Part shown: positions 53,543-64,000 of the stretch, piece by piece
Layout of the letters: each line of letters begins with the position of its first letter
Numbering within the stretch: position 1 is the first letter of the stretch
Source: Ciceribacter thiooxidans
GTDB lineage: Bacteria > Pseudomonadota > Alphaproteobacteria > Rhizobiales > Rhizobiaceae
DNA length: 64,000 bases
Reading direction: 5' to 3'
Assembly: GCF_014126615.1 (NCBI RefSeq)
Contig: NZ_CP059896.1
Location: 1,870,501 to 1,934,500 of the forward strand
The notes under the pieces: generated by a model
Database searches by the model: none
Seen by the model: the letters and a program-made list of their open reading frames with translations, nothing else
What the model was told of the DNA's origin: nothing
Position numbers and translations under genes: made by a program

Positions 53543-54879
53543 CGTCCCCTCTTTCCTCCACGCAACTTCGACTTCTTGATCAGGCCCTCATACTGCTGGG
53601 CAATCAGGTGGCCCTGAATCTGTGCTACAGTATCGAGGGTGACGCTGACAACAATCAAAAGCGAAGTACCACCAAGGGATAATGGAACGCCGGTGCGGGC
53701 GACCAGGATCTCGGGGAGGATACAGACGAAGACGAGGTAGATCGCGCCGACCACGGTGACACGCGTCAGCACGTAGTCGATGTATTCGGCGGTACGCTCG
53801 CCCGGACGGATGCCGGGAATGAAGCCGCCATGCTTCTTCAGGTTGTCCGCGGTGTCCTTCGGGTTGAAGACGATCGCGGTATAGAAGAAGGCGAAAAAGG
53901 CAATGAGAGCGCCGTAGAGCACCATGTAGAGCGGCTGGCCATGGCCGAGCGCCGCGACGACGGTGGTCGCCCAGGAGGGCAGCGTCGAGGTGCCGGAGAA
54001 GCCCGCGGCAGTCGCCGGCAGAAGCAGCAGCGAGGACGCGAAGATCGCCGGGATGACGCCCGAGGTGTTGAGCTTCAGCGGCAGGTGCGAGGTGTCGCCC
54101 TGGAACATGCGGTTGCCAACCTGACGCTTCGGATACTGAATGAGCAGACGGCGCTGCGCACGCTCGACGAAGACGATCAGTCCGATGACGGCGATCGCGA
54201 CCACGATGACCGTCAGGATGAGCGCCGTCGAAAGGGCACCCGTGCGGCCGAGTTCGAGGGTCCCGGCGACGGCGGACGGAAGGCCCGCGGCAATACCGGA
54301 GAAGATGATGAGCGAAATGCCGTTGCCGATGCCGCGCGAGGTGATCTGCTCGCCGAGCCACATCAGGAACATGGTGCCGCCGAGAAGCGTGACCACGGTC
54401 GAAAGGCGGAAGAACAGGCCGGGATCATTGACCAGGCCCTGCCCGCTCTCCAGCCCGACGGCGATGCCGTAGGCCTGCAAGGTGCCGAGGAGAACGGTGC
54501 CGTAGCGGGTGTACTGGTTGATGACCTTGCGGCCCTGCTCGCCTTCCTTCTTCAGGTTCTCGAGCGCCGGGACGACGGACGTCATCAACTGCACGATGAT
54601 CGAGGCCGAGATATACGGCATGATCCCCAGGGCGAAGATCGCCATGCGCTGCACGGCGCCGCCGGAGAACATGTTGAAGAGGCCGAGAATACCGCCGGCC
54701 TGCCCCTTGAAGGCGGCCGCATAGGCTTCGGGATTGAGACCGGGCAGCGGGATATGCGTGCCGAGACGATAGACAAGAAGCGCGGCAAGAGTAAACCACA
54801 GCCGCTTCTTCAGATCTTCCGCCTTCGCAAAGGTCGAAAAATTGAGATTCGAGGCCAATTGTTCCGCTGCAGAAGCCAT
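53539..54879 (-). CDS. secY: Protein translocase subunit SecY
   Basis: 446 aa, ten-helix channel of the Sec translocon. The start at 54879 follows CGGAGAA and gives [20 protein letters not shown]; a 36-codon upstream extension is rejected. Signatures include [37 protein letters not shown] and the C-terminal [15 protein letters not shown]. It is coupled to adk. Confidence 0.98.
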   Translation of the reverse strand: MASAAEQLASNLNFSTFAKAEDLKKRLWFTLAALLVYRLGTHIPLPGLNPEAYAAAFKGQAGGILGLFNMFSGGAVQRMAIFALGIMPYISASIIVQLMTSVVPALENLKKEGEQGRKVINQYTRYGTVLLGTLQAYGIAVGLESGQGLVNDPGLFFRLSTVVTLLGGTMFLMWLGEQITSRGIGNGISLIIFSGIAAGLPSAVAGTLELGRTGALSTALILTVIVVAIAVIGLIVFVERAQRRLLIQYPKRQVGNRMFQGDTSHLPLKLNTSGVIPAIFASSLLLLPATAAGFSGTSTLPSWATTVVAALGHGQPLYMVLYGALIAFFAFFYTAIVFNPKDTADNLKKHGGFIPGIRPGERTAEYIDYVLTRVTVVGAIYLVFVCILPEILVARTGVPLSLGGTSLLIVVSVTLDTVAQIQGHLIAQQYEGLIKKSKLRGGKRGR

Positions 54880-55104
54880 GAAATTCTCCGCGTAACCCGA
54901 TCCGGAGCGCGCACTCCGGAGGTTATTCACCAAATCGTTTTCAGAAAACAGGGCGCGGCATGATTGCGGAGAAACCGCTCGCCTCACCTTGTTTTCCAGA
55001 ATCTCCCGGAAGACGAAACAACGTCACCCCTTCTGAGGATCGTGAGGCTCACATATGGGAGCAAAATCGCCCGGTGTGAAGCACCCCGGGCGATCAAATC
55101 GTAC

Positions 55105-55584
55105 TTATTCAGCGGCTTCCGCAGCTGCGATGAGCAGCTTGATCGAACCGCCGGCCTTCTCGATCTTTTCGATCGCGGCCTTGGAAGCGCCGGCAACCTC
55201 GAGGGTGACCTTTGCCTTCAGTTCGCCGTCGGAAAGAACGCGAACACCGTCCTTCGGGCGACGGATGACGCCGGCAGCCTTGAGGGCAGCAGCATCGATC
55301 GTTGCCTTCGGATCGAGCTTCTTGGCATCGATCGCGGTCTGGATGCGGCCGAGCGAAACGGTCACGAATTCAGATGCGAAGATGTTGTTGAAGCCGCGCT
55401 TCGGCAGACGACGGTAGATGGGCATCTGACCGCCTTCGAAGCCGTTGACGGCAACGCCCGAACGAGCCTTCTGACCCTTGACGCCGCGACCACCGGTCTT
55501 GCCCTTGCCGGAGCCGATACCGCGACCAACGCGGATACGGTCCTTGGAGGAGCCTTCGTTGTCCTTGATTTCATTCAGTTTCAT
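55105..55584 (-). CDS. rplO: 50S ribosomal protein L15
   Basis: 159 aa. The start [22 protein letters not shown] follows GGAGGAAGTCACC; a 19-codon extension overlapping rpmD is not used. [16 protein letters not shown] and [18 protein letters not shown] are L15 signatures. The gap to secY is 225 bases with no recognised gene. Confidence 0.97.
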   Translation of the reverse strand: MKLNEIKDNEGSSKDRIRVGRGIGSGKGKTGGRGVKGQKARSGVAVNGFEGGQMPIYRRLPKRGFNNIFASEFVTVSLGRIQTAIDAKKLDPKATIDAAALKAAGVIRRPKDGVRVLSDGELKAKVTLEVAGASKAAIEKIEKAGGSIKLLIAAAEAAE

Positions 55585-55600
55585 GGTGACTTCCTCCGTC

Positions 55601-55810
55601 TCACTTCTCGTCGACGACGCGAACGAGATGCTGGACAGCACGGATCATGCCACGAACCGAAGGGGTATCCTCCAGTGTGCGGACCCGGTGCATCTTGTTG
55701 AGGCCCAGCCCGATGAGCGTCTTGCGCTGGACTTCCGGGCGGCGGATGGGCGAGCCGATCTGTTCGATCGTGATCGTCTTTGCTTCAGTCTTCTTCGTAG
55801 CCTTAGCCAT
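55601..55810 (-). CDS. rpmD: 50S ribosomal protein L30
   Basis: 69 aa. [29 protein letters not shown] is the L30 core. It lies 14 bases after rpsE and 16 before rplO. GAGGAG precedes the ATG. Confidence 0.96.
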   Translation of the reverse strand: MAKATKKTEAKTITIEQIGSPIRRPEVQRKTLIGLGLNKMHRVRTLEDTPSVRGMIRAVQHLVRVVDEK

Positions 55811-55824
55811 GGTTCAGACTCCTC

Positions 55825-56394
55825 TTATTCTTCAGAGGCGTTGCCGGAAGCGGCACGGCGAGCCTGGAGCGTGGCATACTTGAGGCCGCGCTGAGCTGCG
55901 ATGTCCTTCGGGTGCACCTGGTGCTTCAGGGCGTCGAACGTGGCGCGAACCATGTTGTACGGGTTCGACGAACCGGTCGACTTGGCGACGACGTCGTGCA
56001 TGCCGAGCGTTTCGAAGACGGCGCGCATCGGACCACCGGCGATGATACCGGTACCAGCCTTGGCGGAGCGCAGCAGAACCTTGCCGGCGCCGTGGCGGCC
56101 GTTAACGTCGTGATGCAGCGTACGGCCGTCACGCAGCGGTACGAAGATCATGTCGCGCTTGGCGGCTTCGGTCGCCTTGCGGATTGCTTCCGGCACTTCG
56201 CGTGCCTTGCCATGGCCGAAACCGACCCGGCCCTTCTGGTCGCCAACGACGACGAGGGCTGCAAAGCCGAAACGACGGCCGCCCTTCACCACCTTGGCGA
56301 CGCGATTGATGGCGACCAGCTTGTCTACGAACTCGCTGTCGCGCTCTTCACGGTTCGCACGATCATCGCGCGAACCACGCCTGTCCTGTGCCAT
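55825..56394 (-). CDS. rpsE: 30S ribosomal protein S5
   Basis: 189 aa. [30 protein letters not shown] is the S5 RNA-binding domain. The 146-base gap from rplR holds a strong hairpin, unusual within this cluster. Confidence 0.97.
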   Translation of the reverse strand: MAQDRRGSRDDRANREERDSEFVDKLVAINRVAKVVKGGRRFGFAALVVVGDQKGRVGFGHGKAREVPEAIRKATEAAKRDMIFVPLRDGRTLHHDVNGRHGAGKVLLRSAKAGTGIIAGGPMRAVFETLGMHDVVAKSTGSSNPYNMVRATFDALKHQVHPKDIAAQRGLKYATLQARRAASGNASEE

Positions 56395-56503
56395 TGTCCT
56401 GTTCCTTTTTCTTTTCCGGGTGCAATCGGCAGATTACGAAAAAATTTCGCCCTGCCCTTGCGGGTCATGGGACGAAATCGGGGAAACCGGCTAATGCCGG
56501 AAA

Positions 56504-56530
56504 TCCGCCCGGACTGCAAGTCCGGGCGGA
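56504..56530 (-). other. Strong hairpin between rplR and rpsE
   Basis: A perfect 12-bp GC-rich stem (56504-56515 with 56519-56530) closes a 3-nt loop (or 11 bp with 5 nt), 10 bases after the rplR stop. No T tract follows on the minus strand. It may slow ribosomes or RNA polymerase, stabilise the upstream mRNA, or mark an RNase cut. Confidence 0.6.
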
Positions 56531-56540
56531 AACTCTCAAA

Positions 56541-56903
56541 TCAGAATGCCAGACCACCTTCGCGGGCTGCATCGGCGAGAGCCTTGATGCGGCCGTGATA
56601 GATGAAGGCGCCGCGGTCGAAGACCACTTCCTTGACGCCGGCCTTGACGGCACGCTCGGCGACGAGCTTGCCGACGGCAGCTGCGGCTGCGACATCCGCG
56701 CCAGTCTTCAGCGACGAGCGAAGACCGGTGTCCAGGGTCGACGCGGCAGCCAGCGTACGGCCGGCGACATCGTCGATGATCTGGGCATAGATGTTCTTCG
56801 ACGAGCGATGAACCGACAGACGCGGACGGCCATTGGCCACCGCCTTGATCTGACGCCGTACGCGATTGGCACGACGAACCAGTGCTTCTTTTCTGCTTGC
56901 CAT
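56541..56903 (-). CDS. rplR: 50S ribosomal protein L18
   Basis: 120 aa. [32 protein letters not shown] and [29 protein letters not shown] are L18 hallmarks. It binds 5S rRNA. It lies 12 bases after rplF. Confidence 0.97.
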   Translation of the reverse strand: MASRKEALVRRANRVRRQIKAVANGRPRLSVHRSSKNIYAQIIDDVAGRTLAAASTLDTGLRSSLKTGADVAAAAAVGKLVAERAVKAGVKEVVFDRGAFIYHGRIKALADAAREGGLAF

Positions 56904-56915
56904 TTCGCGCGTTCC

Positions 56916-57449
56916 TTACTTCTTCTTGCCTTCTTTGCGGACGATCCGCTCTTCGGCATACTTGACACCCTTGCCCTTGTAGGGCTCAGGGCCGCGGTAT
57001 TCGCGGATCTCGGCAGCGACCTGACCGACCTGCTGCTTGCTGATGCCGGAAACCACGATTTCCGTCGGCTTCGGAACGGCGATCGAGATACCGACCGGCG
57101 GTTCGTAGACGACGTCATGGCTGAAGCCGAGCGCCAGCTGCAGGTTCTTGCCCTGCATGGCGGCGCGGTAGCCGACGCCGTTGATCTCGAGCTTGCGCTC
57201 GTAGCCGTCCTTCACACCTTTGAAGATGTTCTCGATCATCGTGCGGGACATGCCCCACTTCGAACGAGCATCCTTGGTGTCGTTGACCGGCTGGACGACA
57301 ACGGCGTTGTCTTCCAGCTTAACGGAGATTTCGTCGTTAGCGACGAAGAACAGTTCGCCCTTCGGACCCTTGGCGGTGACCTTCTGGCCATCGACAGTGG
57401 CCGTGATCCCTGCAGGAACCTGAACGGGCTTTTTACCGATACGAGACAT
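56916..57449 (-). CDS. rplF: 50S ribosomal protein L6
   Basis: 177 aa. The start [15 protein letters not shown] is canonical; a 25-codon extension is not used. The ending [26 protein letters not shown] is the L6 signature. It lies 43 bases after rpsH. Confidence 0.97.
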   Translation of the reverse strand: MSRIGKKPVQVPAGITATVDGQKVTAKGPKGELFFVANDEISVKLEDNAVVVQPVNDTKDARSKWGMSRTMIENIFKGVKDGYERKLEINGVGYRAAMQGKNLQLALGFSHDVVYEPPVGISIAVPKPTEIVVSGISKQQVGQVAAEIREYRGPEPYKGKGVKYAEERIVRKEGKKK

Positions 57450-57492
57450 TTTTGAAATCCTGTCTGTTCGCTCTGGAGATCCCTGCCCTGTC

Positions 57493-57891
57493 TTAGAAGA
57501 CCGAGCAGAGAACCTCGCCACCAACGTTCTGTTCGCGAGCCTGGTGATCGGCCATCACGCCCTTCGGAGTCGAAAGGATGGTGATGCCGAGGCCGTTCGC
57601 GACCTGCGGAATGGACTTAACCGAGACATAAACCCGGCGGCCCGGCTTGGAGACACGGCCGATCTCGCGGATGACCGAAGCACCTTCGTAGTACTTCAGT
57701 TCGATCGTGAGTTCGGACTTGCCGTTGTCGTAGTCGACCTGGCTGTAGCCGCGGATATAACCTTCGGCCTGCAGGACGTCGAGAACGCGGGCACGGAGCT
57801 TGGAGGCCGGGGTGGTTACCGACGCCTTGCGGCGAGCAGCACCGTTCCGGATGCGGGTGAGCATATCGCCCAACGGATCAGTCATCGTCAT
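57493..57891 (-). CDS. rpsH: 30S ribosomal protein S8
   Basis: 132 aa. [19 protein letters not shown] and the ending [14 protein letters not shown] are S8 hallmarks. In E. coli S8 represses the spc operon by binding near rplE; that site is not evident here. It lies 12 bases after rpsN. Confidence 0.97.
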   Translation of the reverse strand: MTMTDPLGDMLTRIRNGAARRKASVTTPASKLRARVLDVLQAEGYIRGYSQVDYDNGKSELTIELKYYEGASVIREIGRVSKPGRRVYVSVKSIPQVANGLGITILSTPKGVMADHQAREQNVGGEVLCSVF

Positions 57892-57903
57892 TTATCCGTC
57901 TCC

Positions 57904-58209
57904 TTACCAGCTCGACTTGACAATGCCCGGCACCTTGCCGAGGTTGCCCAGCTCGCGAAGCGCGATACGCGACATCTTGAGCTTACGGTAGAATGCGCGC
58001 GGACGACCGGTCACTTCGCAACGGTTGCGAATGCGGGTCTTGGAGCCATCGCGCGGCAGTTCTGCCAGCTTCAGGGTTGCCTTGAACCGCTCTTCGATCG
58101 AGAGAGACTGGTTCATGATGGTTGCCTTGAGAGCGGCGCGCTTGGCGGCCTGCTGGGCAACGGTCTTGCGGCGGCGCTTGTTCTTTTCAACTGCGCTGGT
58201 CTTCGCCAT
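57904..58209 (-). CDS. rpsN: 30S ribosomal protein S14
   Basis: 101 aa, the zinc-free long form (no CxxC motif). [29 protein letters not shown] is the S14 signature. Gap to rplE 33 bases. Confidence 0.97.
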   Translation of the reverse strand: MAKTSAVEKNKRRRKTVAQQAAKRAALKATIMNQSLSIEERFKATLKLAELPRDGSKTRIRNRCEVTGRPRAFYRKLKMSRIALRELGNLGKVPGIVKSSW

Positions 58210-58242
58210 ATGGAAGTTCCTCTTCTACGCTCGTCGTTACGG

Positions 58243-58800
58243 TTACTGACGGAAGGGGAAGTTGAACTCTTTCAGAAGAGCCCGAGCTTCGTCGTCCGTG
58301 TTTGCCGTCGTGCAAACGATGATGTCCATGCCCCACATCTGATCAACCTTGTCGTAGTTGATCTCAGGGAACACAATGTGTTCCTTGATGCCCATGGCGA
58401 AGTTGCCACGGCCGTCAAAGCTCTTCGGGTTCAGGCCCCGGAAGTCGCGAACGCGCGGCAGCGCGATGTTGATCAGGCGGTCCAGGAATTCGTACATGCG
58501 GGCGCCACGAAGAGTAACCTTCGCGCCGATCGGCATGTTTTCACGAACCTTGAAGCCGGCGATCGAGTTGCGTGCCTTGGTGATGACCGGCTTCTGGCCG
58601 GCGATCGCCGCGAGGTCGGCGGCAGCAATGGTCGGCTTCTTGGAGTCGCCGGTAGCTTCGCCCACGCCCATGTTGATCACGATCTTGTCGATCTTCGGGA
58701 TCTGCATTTCGTTGGCGTAGGAGAAAGCCTCCTGCATGCTCTTGCGGATCCGGGAAACATATTCCTTCTTGAGCCGCGGCTCGTACTTTGCCTCAGCCAT
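58243..58800 (-). CDS. rplE: 50S ribosomal protein L5
   Basis: 185 aa. [16 protein letters not shown] and [20 protein letters not shown] are L5 signatures. Its start overlaps the rplX stop by 8 bases, suggesting coupled translation. It binds 5S rRNA and the P-site tRNA region. Confidence 0.97.
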   Translation of the reverse strand: MAEAKYEPRLKKEYVSRIRKSMQEAFSYANEMQIPKIDKIVINMGVGEATGDSKKPTIAAADLAAIAGQKPVITKARNSIAGFKVRENMPIGAKVTLRGARMYEFLDRLINIALPRVRDFRGLNPKSFDGRGNFAMGIKEHIVFPEINYDKVDQMWGMDIIVCTTANTDDEARALLKEFNFPFRQ

Positions 58801-59101
58801 CGATCACATCTCCCGAACGCTTGGCCACACGCACCTTCTTACCGTCGACCACCTTGAAACCGACGCGAGTCGGTTTGCCGTCCTTGTCCATGACGGCAAG
58901 GTTGGACAGATGCACGGAAGCTTCCTTGCTGATGATGCCGGCTTCCTGGCTCTGGGTCTGACGCTGATGGCGCTTGACGATATTGACACCACGAACGACC
59001 GCACGGTCTTCCTTCGGCATCACCTGAATGACTTCGCCGGAACGACCCTTGTCCTTACCGGTGAGTACGACGACCTTGTCGCCCTTACGAATCTTTTGCA
59101 T
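58793..59101 (-). CDS. rplX: 50S ribosomal protein L24
   Basis: 102 aa. The KOW motif [20 protein letters not shown] near the N-terminus is the L24 signature. It is 14 bases after rplN. Confidence 0.97.
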   Translation of the reverse strand: MQKIRKGDKVVVLTGKDKGRSGEVIQVMPKEDRAVVRGVNIVKRHQRQTQSQEAGIISKEASVHLSNLAVMDKDGKPTRVGFKVVDGKKVRVAKRSGDVIDG

Positions 59102-59115
59102 CGCTTGTCGCTCCC

Positions 59116-59484
59116 TTACAGTACTTCCGGAGCCAGCGAGATGATCTTCATGTGGTTCTTGGCGCGAAGTTCGCGCGGAACCGGTCCGAAGATACGGGTG
59201 CCGATCGGCTCTTTCTTGTTGTCAATGAGGACGGCAGCGTTGGTGTCGAAGCGGATGACACTACCGTCTGCACGGCGGATATCCTTGGCGGTACGAACGA
59301 CGACCGCCTTCATCACGTCACCCTTCTTCACGCGGCCGCGCGGGATCGCTTCCTTGATCGAAACGACAATGATGTCGCCGACCGAAGCGTACTTGCGCTT
59401 GGAACCGCCCAGCACCTTGATGCACATGACACGACGTGCGCCGGAATTATCCGCCACGTCGAGGTTAGTCTGCATCTGAATCAT
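59116..59484 (-). CDS. rplN: 50S ribosomal protein L14
   Basis: 122 aa. [20 protein letters not shown] and [13 protein letters not shown] are L14 signatures. A 233-base gap with a terminator-like hairpin separates it from rpsQ. Confidence 0.97.
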   Translation of the reverse strand: MIQMQTNLDVADNSGARRVMCIKVLGGSKRKYASVGDIIVVSIKEAIPRGRVKKGDVMKAVVVRTAKDIRRADGSVIRFDTNAAVLIDNKKEPIGTRIFGPVPRELRAKNHMKIISLAPEVL

Positions 59485-59623
59485 GTCAGGTCGCCTTCTT
59501 GTTGTACCGGAACGGTTGGGCGCAAAGCCCCCTATTCCGGCTCATGATAAATCTCGATTTTCGCGCGGGAGGATATTGTCAAGGCGGTTTCCCGTCGAGG
59601 GACCTTCCCTGCGCTCAAAGCAA

Positions 59624-59650
59624 AAGAACGCTCGCTTTCCGAGCGTTCTT
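59624..59650 (-). terminator. Terminator-like hairpin between rpsQ and rplN
   Basis: A perfect 11-bp stem (AAGAACGCTCG/CGAGCGTTCTT) with a 5-nt loop. On the minus strand TTTTGCTTT runs on from the stem, so it resembles an intrinsic terminator. It lies about 68 bases after the rpsQ stop and 140 before rplN, where read-through must occur or a new promoter must lie. Confidence 0.65.
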
Positions 59651-59717
59651 GCGCCGATGTGGTGCTTCATACAGATTTTTGCGCAAGGTGCAATACCAAA
59701 GCGCAAATCTCCGTCGA

Positions 59718-59954
59718 TCACGCGTGGGCGGCTACCACCGTCCAGCGCTTGTCCTTCGAAATCGGCGCACATTCCTCGATGGAAACGACATCACCGATCT
59801 TGTACTGATTGCTTTCGTCGTGAGCCTTGTACTTCTTCGAACGACGAACCGTCTTCTGGAGGAGCGGGTGAGCGAATCGACGCTCAACACGAACCACCAC
59901 GGTCTTGTCGTTCTTGTCGCCGACGACGACGCCCTGCAGAATGCGTTTAGGCAT
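59718..59954 (-). CDS. rpsQ: 30S ribosomal protein S17
   Basis: 78 aa. [26 protein letters not shown] and [22 protein letters not shown] are S17 hallmarks. It lies 14 bases after rpmC. Confidence 0.97.
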   Translation of the reverse strand: MPKRILQGVVVGDKNDKTVVVRVERRFAHPLLQKTVRRSKKYKAHDESNQYKIGDVVSIEECAPISKDKRWTVVAAHA

Positions 59955-59968
59955 ATTATTCTGGTCCT

Positions 59969-60169
59969 TTAGGCCTTGGCTTCCGCCGCCTTCTGGCGGG
60001 CGATGGTTTTCACGCGTGCGATGTCCCGACGGACTTCCTGGATACGCGAAGACTTTTCAAGCTGGCCTGTCGCCTTCTGGAAGCGCAGGTTAAACTGCTC
60101 CTTCTTCAGCTTGGCAAGCTCATCATTCAACTGGTCGGCGCTCATGGCGCGAACATCTGCGGCTTTCAT
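59969..60169 (-). CDS. rpmC: 50S ribosomal protein L29
   Basis: 66 aa. The ATG at 60169 gives [18 protein letters not shown], the family start; a GTG at 60184 overlapping the rplP stop is also in frame but less likely. [15 protein letters not shown] is the L29 core. Confidence 0.94.
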   Translation of the reverse strand: MKAADVRAMSADQLNDELAKLKKEQFNLRFQKATGQLEKSSRIQEVRRDIARVKTIARQKAAEAKA

Positions 60170-60180
60170 CGGCCTGATCC

Positions 60181-60594
60181 TCACTCTGCAATGCGCTGAA
60201 CGAAGCGCGTCTTGACCGAGAGCTTGGCTGCGCCGAGACGCAGAGCCTCGCGGGCGATCTCTTCGGAAACGCCGTCGATCTCGAACATCATACGACCGGG
60301 CTTGACCTTGCAGGCCCAGTATTCGACGGAACCCTTGCCCTTACCCATACGGACTTCGGTCGGCTTCGCCGTGACCGGAACGTCGGGGAACACACGGATC
60401 CACACACGACCGGCGCGCTTCATGTGGCGCGTGATGGCGCGACGAGCCGCTTCGATCTCGCGAGCGTTGACGCGGTTCGGTTCCTGAGACTTCAGGCCGA
60501 ATTCACCGAAAGCCAGATCGAAACCACCCTTGGCGACGCCCTTGATGCGACCCTTGAACTGCTTGCGGTACTTGGTACGCTTTGGCTGCAACAT
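60181..60594 (-). CDS. rplP: 50S ribosomal protein L16
   Basis: 137 aa. [19 protein letters not shown] and [19 protein letters not shown] are L16 signatures. It lies 38 bases after rpsC. Confidence 0.97.
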   Translation of the reverse strand: MLQPKRTKYRKQFKGRIKGVAKGGFDLAFGEFGLKSQEPNRVNAREIEAARRAITRHMKRAGRVWIRVFPDVPVTAKPTEVRMGKGKGSVEYWACKVKPGRMMFEIDGVSEEIAREALRLGAAKLSVKTRFVQRIAE

Positions 60595-60632
60595 TTTCTT
60601 ACTTCTCCGAGCTTATCTTTCGCCAGCGTCTA

Positions 60633-61355
60633 TCAAGCGTTCTCGCGACGCCGCTCGCCGCGTTCGCGGCTTGCCGGACCCTGCGAGTCGCCTTCGAGCG
60701 CACGGCGCTCAGATGCCATCGGATCGTGCTCAAGGATTTCACCCTTGAAGATCCAGACCTTGATGCCGCAGATACCGTAGGCGGTTTCTGCTTCGGCGGT
60801 GCCGTAGTCGATATCCGCACGCAGCGTGTGCAGCGGAACGCGACCTTCACGGTACCATTCGGTACGGGCGATTTCCGCGCCACCGAGACGGCCGGCGCAG
60901 GTGATCTTGATGCCTTCGGCGCCAAGACGCATGGCCGACTGGACGGCACGCTTCATCGCACGCCGGAACGCGATACGACGTTCCAGCTGCTGGGCGATCG
61001 ACTGAGCGACAAGCGTCGCGTCGATTTCCGGCTTGCGCACCTCGACGATGTTGAGGTGCGTTTCCGAATTCGTCATCTCCGAGAGCTTCTTGCGGAGCTT
61101 CTCGATGTCTGCACCCTTCTTGCCGATGATCAGACCCGGACGAGCCGAGTGGATCGTGACGCGGCACTTCTTGTGCGGACGCTCGATGACGACCTTGGCG
61201 ATGCCGGCCTGCTTCAGCTCCGACATCAGGTAGGAGCGGATCTTCAGGTCTTCATGAAGCAGCTTGCCGTATTCGGCGTTGTCGGCGAACCAACGGCTGT
61301 CCCAGGTACGGTTGATGCCGAGACGGAAACCGATCGGATTGATTTTCTGACCCAT
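60633..61355 (-). CDS. rpsC: 30S ribosomal protein S3
   Basis: 240 aa. [20 protein letters not shown] opens it; the KH domain has [20 protein letters not shown]. The C-terminus is Arg-rich ([11 protein letters not shown]). Its ATG overlaps the rplV stop by one base (TAATG). Confidence 0.97.
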   Translation of the reverse strand: MGQKINPIGFRLGINRTWDSRWFADNAEYGKLLHEDLKIRSYLMSELKQAGIAKVVIERPHKKCRVTIHSARPGLIIGKKGADIEKLRKKLSEMTNSETHLNIVEVRKPEIDATLVAQSIAQQLERRIAFRRAMKRAVQSAMRLGAEGIKITCAGRLGGAEIARTEWYREGRVPLHTLRADIDYGTAEAETAYGICGIKVWIFKGEILEHDPMASERRALEGDSQGPASRERGERRRENA

Positions 61356-61744
61356 TATGCGGCCTCCTCAGTGGCTTCGACTTCCCGCACGACGATCGTC
61401 AGGTGCGAGAACGGCTTTTCGATGCGCGATGCGCGGCCGCGGCCACGAGCGTGGAAACGCTTCATGGTGATCGACTTGCCGACATAGGCTTCCGCAACGA
61501 TCAGCTGGTCGACGTCGAGATCGTGGTTGTTCTCGGCGTTCGCGATGGCCGATTCCAGCGTCTTCTTGACGGTGCCGGCGATACGCTTGCGCGAGAACTC
61601 GAGGTCGGCGAGCGCGCGGTCAACCTTCTTGCCGCGGATCATCGCGGCAACCAGGTTGAGCTTCTGGGGGCTGACGCGGAGCGTGCGCGCAACGGCTTGC
61701 GCCTCGTTATCCTTCAGCCGACGTTCGGCTTTTGCCTTGCCCAT
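61355..61744 (-). CDS. rplV: 50S ribosomal protein L22
   Basis: 129 aa. [27 protein letters not shown] and [20 protein letters not shown] are L22 signatures; the loop lines the exit tunnel. It is 3 bases after rpsS and coupled to rpsC. Confidence 0.97.
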   Translation of the reverse strand: MGKAKAERRLKDNEAQAVARTLRVSPQKLNLVAAMIRGKKVDRALADLEFSRKRIAGTVKKTLESAIANAENNHDLDVDQLIVAEAYVGKSITMKRFHARGRGRASRIEKPFSHLTIVVREVEATEEAA

Positions 61745-61747
61745 TTC

Positions 61748-62026
61748 TTACTTCCTCTTCGCTTTCTTGTCCGCACCGTGACCGTAGTAGGTCCGGGTGG
61801 GAGCGAATTCTCCGAACTTGTGTCCGACCATGTCTTCGTTGACGCTGACCGGAACGTGCTTGCTGCCGTTGTAGACGCCGAAGGTCAGACCTACGAACTG
61901 CGGCAGGATCGTGGAGCGACGGCTCCACATCTTGATCACTTCGCTACGACCGCCTTCGCGAACCTTCTCAGCCTTCTTGAGAAGATAGCCGTCAACGAAC
62001 GGACCTTTCCATACTGAACGAGCCAT
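61748..62026 (-). CDS. rpsS: 30S ribosomal protein S19
   Basis: 92 aa. [19 protein letters not shown] and [26 protein letters not shown] are S19 hallmarks. It is 15 bases after rplB. Confidence 0.97.
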   Translation of the reverse strand: MARSVWKGPFVDGYLLKKAEKVREGGRSEVIKMWSRRSTILPQFVGLTFGVYNGSKHVPVSVNEDMVGHKFGEFAPTRTYYGHGADKKAKRK

Positions 62027-62041
62027 TAATGACTACCTCTC

Positions 62042-62878
62042 TTACTTCTTCTTCAGGTGGCGGGAGCGCATGATGAACTTGTCGGTCGACTTGTTCGAGC
62101 GCGTGCGCTTGCCCTTGGTCGGCTTGCCCCACGGGGAAACCGGATGACGGCCACCGGAGGTGCGGCCTTCACCACCACCGTGCGGGTGGTCGACCGGGTT
62201 CATGACGACACCGCGGTTATGCGGGGTCTTGCCACGCCAGCGCGTGCGACCAGCCTTGCCGTCGTTGATGTTGCCGTGGTCCGGGTTGGACACGGCACCG
62301 ATCGTCGCAAGGCAGGAGCCGTGCACGAGGCGCTGCTCACCCGAATTCAGGCGAAGGATCGCCATGCCGGCGTCGCGGCCGACCAGCTGAACGTAGGTGC
62401 CTGCAGAGCGGGCGATCTGACCGCCCTTGCCCGGCTTCATTTCGACGTTGTGAACGATCGAGCCGACCGGGATGTACTGCAGCGGCATGGTGTTGCCGGG
62501 CTTCACGTCTACAGCCTTGTCGGACGCGATGACCTTGTCACCGGCGGCGAGGCGCTGCGGCGCCAGGATGTAGGCCTGCTCACCGTCCGCATAGGTGACG
62601 AGAGCGATGAACGCCGTACGGTTCGGGTCGTATTCCAGGCGCTCGACGGTGCCCTCGACGTCGAACTTGCGACGCTTGAAGTCAACCATACGATAGGTGC
62701 GCTTGTGACCGCCACCGATGAAGCGGGCGGTGATGCGGCCGAGGTTGTTACGACCACCGCTTTTGGTCAGACCTTCCGTCAGAGCCTTGACCGGCTTGCC
62801 CTTGTAGAGGGCGGAGCGGTCGACGATGACGAGCTGACGCTGGCTCGGCGTGGTCGGATTGAAGTGTTTCAATGCCAT
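62042..62878 (-). CDS. rplB: 50S ribosomal protein L2
   Basis: 278 aa. [22 protein letters not shown] and [21 protein letters not shown] are L2 signatures; the essential histidine lies in the latter. Gap of 17 bases from rplW. Confidence 0.98.
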   Translation of the reverse strand: MALKHFNPTTPSQRQLVIVDRSALYKGKPVKALTEGLTKSGGRNNLGRITARFIGGGHKRTYRMVDFKRRKFDVEGTVERLEYDPNRTAFIALVTYADGEQAYILAPQRLAAGDKVIASDKAVDVKPGNTMPLQYIPVGSIVHNVEMKPGKGGQIARSAGTYVQLVGRDAGMAILRLNSGEQRLVHGSCLATIGAVSNPDHGNINDGKAGRTRWRGKTPHNRGVVMNPVDHPHGGGEGRTSGGRHPVSPWGKPTKGKRTRSNKSTDKFIMRSRHLKKK

Positions 62879-62895
62879 TGTTCTTGTTCCCTACC

Positions 62896-63189
62896 TCAGA
62901 CGCCCGTCGACACGTCGATGGACTGACCTTCGGCGAGCGTTACGATCGCCTTCTTGACGTCCTTCTGCTTGCCGGCGAAACCGCGGAAACGCTTGATCTT
63001 GCCCTTGCGCAGCAGCGTGTTCACGGCCGTGACCTTGACACCGAAGAGCGATTCGACGGCAGCCTTGATTTCCGGCTTCGTGGCGCTCTTGGCGACGTTG
63101 AACACAACCTGGTTCTGTTCCGAAACCATGGTCGACTTTTCGGTGATCGACGGAGATACGATCACATCGTAGTGGCGAAGATCAGTCAT
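62896..63189 (-). CDS. rplW: 50S ribosomal protein L23
   Basis: 97 aa. [22 protein letters not shown] and [20 protein letters not shown] are L23 signatures; it sits at the tunnel exit and docks SRP and trigger factor. It overlaps the rplD stop by 4 bases. Confidence 0.97.
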   Translation of the reverse strand: MTDLRHYDVIVSPSITEKSTMVSEQNQVVFNVAKSATKPEIKAAVESLFGVKVTAVNTLLRKGKIKRFRGFAGKQKDVKKAIVTLAEGQSIDVSTGV

Positions 63190-63806
63190 TTGAACCGCTC
63201 CTCCAGAGCTTCAACCGCAGCCTTGGAAAGCACGAGCTTGCCGCGACGCAGGATGTCGTAAACGTTGATGCCCTGAACCGGCAGAACATCGATGTTCGGG
63301 ATGTTCTGGGCAGCGAGCTTGAAGTTGCTGTCGATTTCGGCGCCGCCGATCACGAGAGCGTTGGTGAGGCCGAGCGAGGCGAAGTTGCCGACGAGAGCCT
63401 TGGTCTTGGCTTCGGTCGCGACCAGCTGATCGACGATGATCAGCTCTTCAGCCTTGAGCTTGGCGGAGAGAGCGTGACGCAGGGCGAGCGCACGAACCTT
63501 CTTCGGAAGATCCTGGGCGTGGCTGCGGACGACGGGGCCGTGGGCCTTACCACCGCCGCGGAACTGCGGAGCGCGAGCCGAATGGTGACGAGCGCGGCCC
63601 GTACCCTTCTGCTTGTACATCTTCGAGCCGGTGCGGGAGACTTCCGCGCGACCCTTCGCCTTGTGCGTGCCCTGGCGCTTGTTGGCAAGCTGCCAGCGGA
63701 TCATGCGGGCGATGATGTCCTCGCGCGGCTCCAGGCCGAAAATTTCATCCGACAGGGAAACCTTGCCGGCGTCTTTGCCCTCGAGGGTCTTGACGTTCAA
63801 TTCCAT
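63186..63806 (-). CDS. rplD: 50S ribosomal protein L4
   Basis: 206 aa. [33 protein letters not shown] is the L4 extended loop. L4 autoregulates S10 operons in enterics; the leader lies outside this window. It is coupled to rplW and 13 bases after rplC. Confidence 0.97.
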   Translation of the reverse strand: MELNVKTLEGKDAGKVSLSDEIFGLEPREDIIARMIRWQLANKRQGTHKAKGRAEVSRTGSKMYKQKGTGRARHHSARAPQFRGGGKAHGPVVRSHAQDLPKKVRALALRHALSAKLKAEELIIVDQLVATEAKTKALVGNFASLGLTNALVIGGAEIDSNFKLAAQNIPNIDVLPVQGINVYDILRRGKLVLSKAAVEALEERFK

Positions 63807-63819
63807 TGGTTTGGCTCCC

Positions 63820-64000
63820 TTACTTCGATGCCGACTTAACGGCGTCGCGGACGATGATCCAGGAACCCTTGGAACCGGGAACGGCGCCCTTCACAAGGAT
63901 AAGACCCCGATCTTCATCGGTCGAAACGACTTCAAGGTTCTGCGTGGTGACGCGCGTCTGACCCATGTGACCGGCCATGCGCTTGCCCTTCCAGACACGA
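63820..64000 (-). CDS. rplC: 50S ribosomal protein L3 (partial, 5' end outside window)
   Basis: The last 59 codons and the TAA stop are present. [38 protein letters not shown] and the tail AVKSASK are the L3 C-terminus. The rest, with rpsJ probably next, is beyond the right edge. Confidence 0.96.
   Translation of the reverse strand, partial: RVWKGKRMAGHMGQTRVTTQNLEVVSTDEDRGLILVKGAVPGSKGSWIIVRDAVKSASK

Overview
The window looks like chromosomal DNA of a Rhizobiales alphaproteobacterium, most likely Rhizobiaceae (Rhizobium/Ensifer/Agrobacterium relatives). The basis is high GC, a B12-dependent class II ribonucleotide reductase of rhizobial type, adk embedded between secY and rpsM in the ribosomal operon, FixK/FNR-type boxes, and families common in rhizobia (DUF1203, DUF1883, DUF4344, AcnX, ECF42/DGPF). 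There is no phage, transposase, plasmid backbone or CRISPR. Content is mostly single genes and short operons, ending in the large ribosomal protein cluster.

Region by region. 0-16.9 kb: GNAT acetyltransferase, DUF4344 metallopeptidase, a frameshifted DUF1203 gene, divergent ald/Lrp regulator, PilZ protein, Tat-exported CpdB, a diguanylate cyclase, HlyU-like protein, glycerophosphodiesterase, ilvA, trkH, a secreted-protein gene broken by an in-frame TGA, tRNA-Leu(UAA), a second PilZ protein, wrbA, a CinA-type molybdopterin-binding protein, a tandem universal stress protein behind a perfect FixK/FNR box, and gpt. 16.9-23.6 kb: a serralysin-type RTX metalloprotease preceded by an unknown secreted protein, then nrdJ behind a long control region with NrdR boxes. 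23.6-24.7 kb: a tiny conserved protein and a mosaic of intergenic palindromes. 24.7-31.3 kb: a Gly-rich secreted protein, HIT-like protein, and a copper module (Cys-rich secreted protein, multicopper oxidase, His-rich CopA ATPase, SRPBCC protein), then a GNAT enzyme. 31.4-34.8 kb: small proteins, rarA and an HtrA/Deg protease. 35.0-37.2 kb: a three-gene cytochrome operon (b561 fused to a diheme cytochrome, an SHP-type oxygen-binding cytochrome, and a free diheme cytochrome) behind a FixK/FNR-like box. 37.4-43.2 kb: ArsR/AHSA1/small membrane protein operon, ilvD, msrPQ, AraC regulator. 43.3-50.1 kb: serine hydrolase, type II AcnX dehydratase, an ECF42 sigma factor module with DGPF (YCII) and VOC proteins behind a matching promoter, DUF817 and DUF2809 membrane proteins. 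50.1-64 kb, minus strand: the S10-spc-alpha cluster from rplC (cut by the window end) to rplQ, including secY, adk and rpoA.

Functional themes: low-oxygen physiology (FixK-boxed usp, SHP/DHC/b561, oxygen-independent NrdJ), metal and envelope stress (copper module, MsrPQ, HtrA), and core translation. The best leads are the b561-DHC fusion with SHP under a FixK-like box, the ECF42 module with its predicted promoter, the NrdR-boxed nrdJ leader, the unknown protein co-transcribed with the serralysin, and three strong hairpins inside the ribosomal cluster. Two genes (DUF1203 and the one at 12.4-13.0 kb) are each interrupted by one lesion and need resequencing. All calls come from reading the sequence; no database search was run.
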